NCBI RefSeq assembly: GCF_000281715.2
Contig: NZ_CP124576.1
Span: 1,681,501-1,745,500 of the forward strand
Length of the DNA stretch: 64,000 bases
Origin: Sphingobium sp. AP49
GTDB lineage: Bacteria > Pseudomonadota > Alphaproteobacteria > Sphingomonadales > Sphingomonadaceae
Direction: 5' to 3'
In this document: one piece after another, positions 26,212 to 33,187 of the stretch
How positions within the stretch are numbered: position 1 is the stretch's first letter
How the letters are laid out: each line of letters starts with the position of its first letter
The notes under the pieces: model-generated
Database searches by the model: none
Told to the model about the DNA's origin: nothing
Seen by the model: only the letters and a program-made list of their open reading frames with translations
Position numbers and translations under genes: made by a program

Positions 26212-27492
26212 ATGACGAGCCCGACTATCCCCAAACCGTCCGGAAAGGTCCGCTGGATCGTCTGCGGCCTGCTCTTTGCGGCGGTGGTGCTGAGCTATAT
26301 CGACCGGCTCGTCCTGCCGACGCTCAAGCCCGATCTGCAGGCCCGCTATGGCTGGAGCGAGAGCGGCTATGCCGATCTCGCCATCTGGTTCCAGGCCGGC
26401 TACGGCATCGCCTATGTCGCCTTTGGCCGGCTGATCGACCGGATCGGCGCGCGGGCCGGCTATGCGCTGGCGGTCGGCCTGTGGACGGTCGGCCATGTCA
26501 TGCACATCTTCTTCACCTCGACTGCCGGCATGCTGTTCGCCCGCATTCCGCTGGCGATCGGCGAGGCAGGGACATTCCCGGCGGCGATCGCCGCCACCAA
26601 TGAATGGTTCCCCAAGAAGGAACGCGCCTTCGCCATCGGCATCTTCAATGCCGGCTCCAATGTCGGCGCGATCCTGACGCCGCTGATCGTCCCGGTCATT
26701 GCGGTCACGCTGGGCTGGCGCTGGGCCTTCATCCTCACCGGCCTGCTGACGGTCTTCTGGCTCGCCGCCTGGCTGAGCTTCTACCGCCGCCCGCGCGAGA
26801 AGAAGGGGCTGAGCGCCGAAGAACTGGCCTGGATCGAGGCGGACCCGCAGGAACCGGCCCGCCCGGTCAAGTGGCGCACCCTGTTCCGCTATCGCCAGAC
26901 CTGGGCCTATATGACCTCGCGTTTCCTGATCGATCCGGTCTGGTGGACCTTCCTCTTCTGGCTGCCCGACTTCTTCAACAAGCAATATGGCGTGAAGATG
27001 CTCGACTTCGGCCCGCCGCTGATCGCCGTCTATCTGCTCGCCGATGTCGGCTCGGTCGCGGGCGGCTGGCTGTCGTCGCGGCTGATGGGCCGGGGCATGA
27101 ATATCAACCGCGCGCGCAAGACGGCGATGTTCTGCGCCGGGCTTAGCGCCCTGCCGATCGCCTTCGCCGCCCAGGCGCCCAATATGTGGATCGCGGTCGG
27201 CCTGATCGGCCTCGCCTGCGCCGGGCATCAGGGCTTTTCGGCCAATGTCTATGCGCTGCCGGGCGACCTCTTTCCGCGCTGGATGGCGGGGTCGGTGGTC
27301 GGCCTTGGTGGCCTTGCCGGCGCGATCGGCGGCATGCTGATGGCCAAGTTCGCCGGCATCATCCTGGAAACCGTCGGCAGCTTCCAGCCGATCTTCATCG
27401 TCGCATCCTGCGCCTATCTGCTGGCGCTGCTGGTGCTCCATCTCATCGTCCCGCGCTATGCGCCGGTCACTCTTGCGGAACAGCCCCTATGA
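26212..27492 (+). CDS. MFS hexuronate transporter (anion:cation symporter family, ExuT-like)
   Basis: 426 residues and 12 predicted helices. It shows the ACS-family pattern: VLSYIDRLVLPTLKPDL in helix 1, GRLIDRIGARAGYALAVGLWT in the first loop region, and RIPLAIGEAGTFPAAIAATNEWFP, the signature of the glucarate/galactonate/hexuronate transporters. It probably imports glucuronate, perhaps with 4-O-methyl-glucuronate, with protons. ATG 26212 was preferred because upstream codons do not add membrane sequence. The stop overlaps the uxaC start (ATGA). Confidence 0.92.
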   Translation: MTSPTIPKPSGKVRWIVCGLLFAAVVLSYIDRLVLPTLKPDLQARYGWSESGYADLAIWFQAGYGIAYVAFGRLIDRIGARAGYALAVGLWTVGHVMHIFFTSTAGMLFARIPLAIGEAGTFPAAIAATNEWFPKKERAFAIGIFNAGSNVGAILTPLIVPVIAVTLGWRWAFILTGLLTVFWLAAWLSFYRRPREKKGLSAEELAWIEADPQEPARPVKWRTLFRYRQTWAYMTSRFLIDPVWWTFLFWLPDFFNKQYGVKMLDFGPPLIAVYLLADVGSVAGGWLSSRLMGRGMNINRARKTAMFCAGLSALPIAFAAQAPNMWIAVGLIGLACAGHQGFSANVYALPGDLFPRWMAGSVVGLGGLAGAIGGMLMAKFAGIILETVGSFQPIFIVASCAYLLALLVLHLIVPRYAPVTLAEQPL

Positions 27493-28901
27493 AGCCCTTG
27501 ACCCTGCACCCCGATCGCCTCTTTCCGTCCGATCCGGCGACGCGCGACATTGCGCGCCGGCTCTATGCCACGGTCAAGGATCTGCCAATCGTCAGCCCGC
27601 ACGGTCATACCGATCCGCGCTGGTTCGCCTATGACGAACCCTTTGCCAACCCCGCCGAGCTGCTGATCGTGCCGGACCATTATGTGTTCCGCATGCTCTA
27701 CAGCCAGGGGGTGAAGCTGGAGGATTTGGGCGTGCCGACGATCGACGGCAGTCCCACGGCAAGCGATCCGCGCGCTATCTGGCACCGCTTCGCTGCCCAT
27801 TATCACCTGTTTCGCGGCACGCCATCACGCATGTGGCTCGACTGGGTCTTTGCCGAAGCGTTCGGCATCGATGTCCGGCTGGAGCCGGAGACGGCCGATC
27901 ATTATTACGACATCATCGACGCCGCGCTGAAGACCGACGCCTTCCGCCCGCGCGCCCTGTTCGAGCGCTATAATATCGAGGTGATCGCCACCACCGAAGG
28001 GCCGCTCGATCCGCTCGACCATCATCGCGCGATCCGTGCGTCGGGCTGGGGCGGCAAGGTCGTCACCGCCTATCGTCCCGATCCGGTGCTGGACCCGGAC
28101 GATCCGCGCTTCATCGACAATGTGCAGCGTTTCTGCGCCATGGCGGGGGAGGATGCGGGCAGCTTTGCCGGCTATCTGCGCGCCCATGAAAAGCGTCGCG
28201 CGGATTTCCGCGAAGCCGGGGCGACCTCGACCGACCATGGCCATCCGTCGGCCTTCACCGCCAATCTGCCGAGCGCGGAGATTGAGGCGCTCTATGCCAA
28301 GGTCACGACCGGCCCGGCGACCGCCCGGGAAGCGGAGCTGTTCCGTGGCCATATGCTGACCGAAATGGCGCGCATGTCGATCGCGGACGGCATGGTGATG
28401 CAGTTGCATCCCGGCGTTCATCGCAACCATAATGACGCGGTGCGCGCGCGCTTCGGCAAGGACAAGGGGGCGGACATTCCGACCGCCGGCGAGTTCGTCC
28501 AGGCGTTGAAGCCGCTGCTCGACCTTTACGGTAATGATCCGCGCCTGACCCTGATCCTCTTCACCCTGGATGAGGATGTCTATTCGCGCGAACTCGCCCC
28601 GCTGGCCGGCCATTATCCCGCGCTCAAGCTCGGTCCGCCCTGGTGGTTCAATGACAGCCCCGAAGGCATGCGTCGTTTTCGCGAGCGGGCGACGGAGACG
28701 GCCGGCTTCTACAACACGGTCGGCTTCAACGACGATACCCGCGCCTTCCTGTCGATCCCGGCGCGCCACGATGTCGCCCGCCGCATGGATTGCGCCTGGC
28801 TGGCCCAACTCGTCGCCGAACATCGGCTGGAGGAGGATGAGGCGTTCGAGGTCGCGCGCGCATTGGCCTATGATCTGGTCAAGGCGGCTTACAAGCTGTG
28901 A
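27489..28901 (+). CDS. uxaC: Glucuronate isomerase
   Basis: 470 residues. Isomerises D-glucuronate to D-fructuronate (and galacturonate to tagaturonate). It has the metal-binding start PIVSPHGHTDPRWF, the RMWLDWVFAEAFG block, TTEGPLDPL, HPGVHRNHN and the C-terminal ARRMDCAWLAQLVAEHRL, as expected for the family. It is coupled to the transporter upstream and to uxuB downstream by 4-base overlaps, so the uronate steps are made in fixed order. Length is typical. Confidence 0.97.
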   Translation: MKPLTLHPDRLFPSDPATRDIARRLYATVKDLPIVSPHGHTDPRWFAYDEPFANPAELLIVPDHYVFRMLYSQGVKLEDLGVPTIDGSPTASDPRAIWHRFAAHYHLFRGTPSRMWLDWVFAEAFGIDVRLEPETADHYYDIIDAALKTDAFRPRALFERYNIEVIATTEGPLDPLDHHRAIRASGWGGKVVTAYRPDPVLDPDDPRFIDNVQRFCAMAGEDAGSFAGYLRAHEKRRADFREAGATSTDHGHPSAFTANLPSAEIEALYAKVTTGPATAREAELFRGHMLTEMARMSIADGMVMQLHPGVHRNHNDAVRARFGKDKGADIPTAGEFVQALKPLLDLYGNDPRLTLILFTLDEDVYSRELAPLAGHYPALKLGPPWWFNDSPEGMRRFRERATETAGFYNTVGFNDDTRAFLSIPARHDVARRMDCAWLAQLVAEHRLEEDEAFEVARALAYDLVKAAYKL

Positions 28902-30358
28902 CCCGTCTTTCCTCCACGACGCTCGCGGGCCTGCCGGCCGACATCGTCCGTCCCGGCTATGATCGGACGGCGGTTCGTTCCGGCGTCGTCCATCTCGGCA
29001 TCGGCGCCTTCAACCGCGCGCATCAGGCTGTCATCTTCGATGACGCCTTAACGGCGGGCGACCTGCGCTGGGGCGTGGTCGCCGCGTCGCTGCGTTCGCC
29101 CGGCGTGCGCGACCAGATGATGCCGCAGGACTGCCTCTATACCATGCTGGTGCGCGATGGATCGGCCGAGCAGGCCCGCATCATCGGCGTGGTGAGCCAG
29201 GTGCTGGTCGCGCCGGAAGATCCGGCCGCGCTGGTCGCCGCGCTCGCCGCGCCCGACACCCATATCGTCACCCTGACCGTGACCGAGAAGGGCTATAAGC
29301 TCGATCCGGCGACCGGCGCCCTGATCGAGGGCGATCCCCAGCTCGCTGCCGACCTGGCCTCGCTCGCCGCGCCGCAGACTGCGCCCGGCTTCCTCGTCGC
29401 TGCGCTCGCGGCGCGCCGGGCAGCAGGCCTGCCGCCCTTCACCGCGATCAGCTGCGACAATCTGCCGCATAATGGCACGCGCCTGCGCAACGCCGTGCTG
29501 GCGCTCGCCGCCCGGCACGACCCGGCGCTGGCCGACTGGATCGCGACGGAAGGGGCCTTCCCCGAAACCATGGTCGACCGCATCGTTCCCGCCACCACCG
29601 ACGCCGATATCGCCGCGCTCGCCGCCCGGCTCGGCGTCGAGGATCAGGCGATGGTCAAGACCGAACCCTTCCTGCAATGGGTGATCGAGGATAAATTCTG
29701 CGGCCCGCGCCCCGATTTCGGCGCCGGGGTCCAGGTCACCGCCGCCGTTGCCCCCTGGGAGGAGGCGAAGCTGCGCCTGCTCAACGGCGCGCATAGCGGC
29801 ATCGCCTATCTCGGCGGCCTTGCCGGCATCGACCATGTCCATGAAGTGCTCGCGCTGCCCGAGGCCCGCCATTTCGTCGAAACCCTGTGGGATGAGGCGC
29901 AGACCACCTTGTCGCCGCCGCCCGAGCTGGACGTCGCCGCCTATCGCCGCGAACTGATGGCGCGCTTCGACAATTCGACCCTGCAGCATCGTACGCGCCA
30001 GATCGCGATGGACGGGTCGCAGAAGCTGCCCCAGCGCCTGCTCGCCACCATCGCCGCGCGGCTTGAACGCGGGCAGGGGATCGATGCCCTGTCGCTCGCC
30101 GTCGCCGCCTGGGTCCGCTGGCAGGCCGGTGTCGATGATGGGGGCGAAGCGCATGTCGTCGACGATCCGCTCGCCGCCGCCATCGCCGCCCGGCTGGCCG
30201 AGGCATCCTCGACGCAAGCCCGGGTCGACGCGATCCTGGCCTTCGACGCCGTGGTGCCCGCCGACCTTGCCGGCAATGCCGCCTTCCGCGCCGCGCTGAT
30301 CCGCTGGCTCGCCATCCTCGAAGCCGACGGCGCTCGCGCCGCGCTCGCCCAGCTCTGA
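28898..30358 (+). CDS. uxuB: D-mannonate oxidoreductase (fructuronate reductase), mannitol dehydrogenase family
   Basis: 486 residues. Reduces D-fructuronate to D-mannonate with NADH. It shows the mannitol-dehydrogenase N-domain cofactor region (VVHLGIGAFNRAHQAVIFDD), the substrate domain start FCGPRPDF, and LRLLNGAHSGIAYLGGLAG with the catalytic-domain Lys/Asn/His pattern of the family. Starts with GTG overlapping the uxaC stop. Mannitol or tagaturonate as substrate is possible, but the place between uxaC and manD in one operon makes fructuronate the obvious choice. Confidence 0.94.
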   Translation: MTRLSSTTLAGLPADIVRPGYDRTAVRSGVVHLGIGAFNRAHQAVIFDDALTAGDLRWGVVAASLRSPGVRDQMMPQDCLYTMLVRDGSAEQARIIGVVSQVLVAPEDPAALVAALAAPDTHIVTLTVTEKGYKLDPATGALIEGDPQLAADLASLAAPQTAPGFLVAALAARRAAGLPPFTAISCDNLPHNGTRLRNAVLALAARHDPALADWIATEGAFPETMVDRIVPATTDADIAALAARLGVEDQAMVKTEPFLQWVIEDKFCGPRPDFGAGVQVTAAVAPWEEAKLRLLNGAHSGIAYLGGLAGIDHVHEVLALPEARHFVETLWDEAQTTLSPPPELDVAAYRRELMARFDNSTLQHRTRQIAMDGSQKLPQRLLATIAARLERGQGIDALSLAVAAWVRWQAGVDDGGEAHVVDDPLAAAIAARLAEASSTQARVDAILAFDAVVPADLAGNAAFRAALIRWLAILEADGARAALAQL

Positions 30359-30369
30359 CGGAACCGCTG

Positions 30370-33051
30370 ATGAAGACCCTGCGCACCATCCTGCTGGCTT
30401 CCTGCCTGCTCAGCCCCGCGACCCTGCTGGCCGCGCCGCGCGACAGCGTCTCGATCAGCCGCGACTGGCGCTTCACCAAGGGCGATCCCGCCGGCCTGAC
30501 CGAGGATCTGCGCTATGATGTACGCCCGTCGATCGAGGACGCCGGCGACGGCAAGGTGGCCGACGCCCGCCCGGACGCGGCGGTGCAGGTGGACGACGGC
30601 GGCGCACGGGTGCTCAAGCCCTGGATCTTGCCCGGCGCCAATCCCTTCATCGCCGATCCCGCCAAGCATCACACCCGTCCCGCCGGCAATCCGGGCGGTA
30701 CCGTTTCCTATGTCCAGCCCGGCTTCGACGACAGCGGCTGGACCCATGTCGACCTGCCGCACGACTGGGCGATCGCCGGTCCCTTCATCAAGGACGGTCC
30801 CTATGGCGGCATGGGCCGCCTGCCGAGCTGGGGCATTGGCTGGTATCGCAAGGCGCTGACCATCCCCGCCAGCGACAAGGGCAAGTCGATCTTCCTCGAT
30901 GTCGAAGGGGCGATGTCCTACGCCACCGTCTGGCTCAATGGAAAGCTCGTCGGCGGCTGGCCCTATGGCTATAACAGCTTCCGCCTCGACCTCACCCCCT
31001 ATGCGGTGCCGGGCGGGCAGAACCAGCTGGTGATCCGCCTCGACAATCCCCAGGCTTCGGCGCGCTGGTATCCCGGCGGCGGCCTCTATCGTGACATCTA
31101 CCTCACCACCACCAACAAGGTTCATGTCGGCCAGTGGGGCAGCATCGTCCGCACGCCCCAGGTCAGCAAGGCGCAGGCCAGCGTCGACCTCAGCCTCACC
31201 CTCGACAATGACGGCGACACCCCGGCGCAGGTCGAGGTCGCGACCGCCCTCTATGCGATCGACGCCAGCGGCAAGCGCATCGGCCGCCCGGTCGCCAGCA
31301 TCGCCCGCCAGTCCACCAGCATCGCCGCCCATGGCAAGGCGGAGCTGAAGGGCAGCACGATCCTCAGCAACCCGCGCCTCTGGGGCCCGCCGCCCACGCA
31401 AGCGCCCAACCGCTATGTCGCCGTCTCCACCGTCACCCAGGGCGGCAAGCTGATCGACAGCTATGAAACCCGCTTCGGCGTGCGCGACATCCGGTTCGAT
31501 CCCGACAAGGGCGTGATCGTCAATGGCGAGCAGATCCCGCTGCGGGGCGTCAACAATCACCATGATCTCGGCGCACTCGGCGCCGCCTTCAACGCCCGCG
31601 CGGCCGAGCGCCAGCTCGAAATCCTGCGCGACATGGGCACCAACGCCGTGCGCATGAGCCATAATCCGCCCGCGCCCGAACTGCTAGAGCTCACCGACCG
31701 CATGGGCTTTCTGGTGATGGACGAAGTGTTCGACAGCTGGGAGAAGAAGAAGACCCCGCACGACTTCCACCTGATCTTCCCGGATTGGCATGAGGCCGAC
31801 GCGCGCGCCATGCTGCGCCGCGACCGCAACCATCCCTCGATCATCATCTGGAGCATCGGCAACGAGGTCGGCGAACAATATGATGGCGAGGCGGGCGCGA
31901 AGATCGGCCGGGAACTGGTCGCCATCGCGCATCAGGAAGACCCGACCCGCCCGGCCACCAGCGCGATGAACTATGCCAAGGCGGACATGGCTCTGCCGAC
32001 CACGGTCGACGTCATCAGCTTGAATTATCAGGGCGCCGGCATTCGCGGCATCGTCGGCCAATATCCCGCCTTCCGCGCGAAATTCCCGGACAAGCTCATC
32101 CTGTCCACCGAAAGCGCCTCGGCCCTTTCCAGCCGGGGCGAATATATGTTCCCGGTTGCCGGCGCGATCAGCGGCCCGGTCCGTCCCTGGTCCGGCGGCA
32201 ATCCCGACACGCATCAGGTCTCCGCCTATGAGATGCATGCCGCCGATTTCGGCTCCTCGCCCGATCGGGTCTGGGCTGCCGATGACCAGAACCCCTATGT
32301 CGCGGGCGAGTTCGTCTGGACCGGCTTCGACTATCTGGGCGAACCCACGCCCTATTATACGTCGCGCAGCTCCTATTCCGGCATCCTCGATCTCGCCGGT
32401 TTCCCCAAGGACCGCTTCTGGCTCTACCAGGCGCGCTGGCGGCCGGACCTCCAATTCGCGCATATCCTGCCGCACTGGAGCTGGCCGGACCGGGTGGGTC
32501 AGATCACCCCGGTCCATGTCTTCTCCTCGGCCGACGAGGCGGAGCTGTTCGTCAACGGTAAGTCGCAGGGCAAGGTCAAGAAGCGCGATTATGAATATCG
32601 CTTCCGCTGGGACTATGTCGTCTATGAACCGGGCGAGGTGAAGGTCGTCACCTGGAAGAAGGGCCAGCCCTGGGCGACCGAGACGATCCGCACCGTGGGT
32701 GAGGCGGCCAAGCTGTCGCTGACCGCCGATCGCAGCGCCATTGCCGATGACGGCCGTGACCTCAGCTTCGTGACGCTCAAGATCCTCGACAAGGACGGCA
32801 ATGTCGTCCCCGCCGCCAAGCAGGACATCCGCTTCTCGATCGAGGGGCCGGGCGAAATCGTCGCCACCGACAATGGCGACCCGACTGACCTGACCGCCTT
32901 TCCATCGCAGGAGCGTAAGGCTTTCAATGGCCTGGCGCTGGTGATCGTGAAGGCCAAGCCGGGCGAGAAGGGGCGGGTGATTGTTCGCGCCAGCGCCCCC
33001 GGCCTCGCGTCGGCTCAGGCCGTCATCAGCACAAATGCCACAGTCCGCTGA
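30370..33051 (+). CDS. Exported GH2 glycoside hydrolase (beta-galactosidase or beta-glucuronidase type)
   Basis: 893 residues with a signal peptide (MKTLRTILLASCLLSPATLLAA). The order is a sugar-binding jelly roll (VDLPHDWAIAGPF, GIGWYRKAL, NSFRLDLTPY), an immunoglobulin-like domain, then the GH2 barrel with VNNHHDLGALGAAFN, RMSHNPPAPELLEL, the acid/base Glu in IIWSIGNEVGEQ, and the nucleophile Glu in ILSTESASAL. A C-terminal DUF4982-like and a further beta domain follow. Substrate is not certain: the fold is typical of GH2 galactosidases, but the operon with uxaC/uxuB/manD would also suit a beta-glucuronidase. The NxK carboxylate-binding motif of true glucuronidases is not obvious. Confidence 0.87.
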   Translation: MKTLRTILLASCLLSPATLLAAPRDSVSISRDWRFTKGDPAGLTEDLRYDVRPSIEDAGDGKVADARPDAAVQVDDGGARVLKPWILPGANPFIADPAKHHTRPAGNPGGTVSYVQPGFDDSGWTHVDLPHDWAIAGPFIKDGPYGGMGRLPSWGIGWYRKALTIPASDKGKSIFLDVEGAMSYATVWLNGKLVGGWPYGYNSFRLDLTPYAVPGGQNQLVIRLDNPQASARWYPGGGLYRDIYLTTTNKVHVGQWGSIVRTPQVSKAQASVDLSLTLDNDGDTPAQVEVATALYAIDASGKRIGRPVASIARQSTSIAAHGKAELKGSTILSNPRLWGPPPTQAPNRYVAVSTVTQGGKLIDSYETRFGVRDIRFDPDKGVIVNGEQIPLRGVNNHHDLGALGAAFNARAAERQLEILRDMGTNAVRMSHNPPAPELLELTDRMGFLVMDEVFDSWEKKKTPHDFHLIFPDWHEADARAMLRRDRNHPSIIIWSIGNEVGEQYDGEAGAKIGRELVAIAHQEDPTRPATSAMNYAKADMALPTTVDVISLNYQGAGIRGIVGQYPAFRAKFPDKLILSTESASALSSRGEYMFPVAGAISGPVRPWSGGNPDTHQVSAYEMHAADFGSSPDRVWAADDQNPYVAGEFVWTGFDYLGEPTPYYTSRSSYSGILDLAGFPKDRFWLYQARWRPDLQFAHILPHWSWPDRVGQITPVHVFSSADEAELFVNGKSQGKVKKRDYEYRFRWDYVVYEPGEVKVVTWKKGQPWATETIRTVGEAAKLSLTADRSAIADDGRDLSFVTLKILDKDGNVVPAAKQDIRFSIEGPGEIVATDNGDPTDLTAFPSQERKAFNGLALVIVKAKPGEKGRVIVRASAPGLASAQAVISTNATVR

Positions 33052-33055
33052 AAAT

Positions 33056-33138
33056 TAATAACGTTACCATTTTGTCGCGTCCCATATCTTGACAATTGAG
33101 TCGGGGCGTTTATTCATCTGCATCTGATAGCGCTACCA
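33056..33138 (+). promoter_or_regulatory. TonB receptor promoter with two LacI-type operators
   Basis: TTGACA (33089-33094) with ATTCAT (33112-33117) after 17 bases is a good sigma-70 promoter. The operator TGATAGCGCTACCA (33125-33138) lies just downstream, at the expected transcription start. A second, weaker half-conserved site TAATAACGTTACCA (33056-33069) lies upstream, centre-to-centre 69 bp away, a spacing that would allow looping by a tetrameric or paired LacI protein. Confidence 0.75.
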
Positions 33139-33187
33139 CACATGCTCACCGGACAGTCGGGAGCAGCGCTCGGGAGAGGGGTTACCA

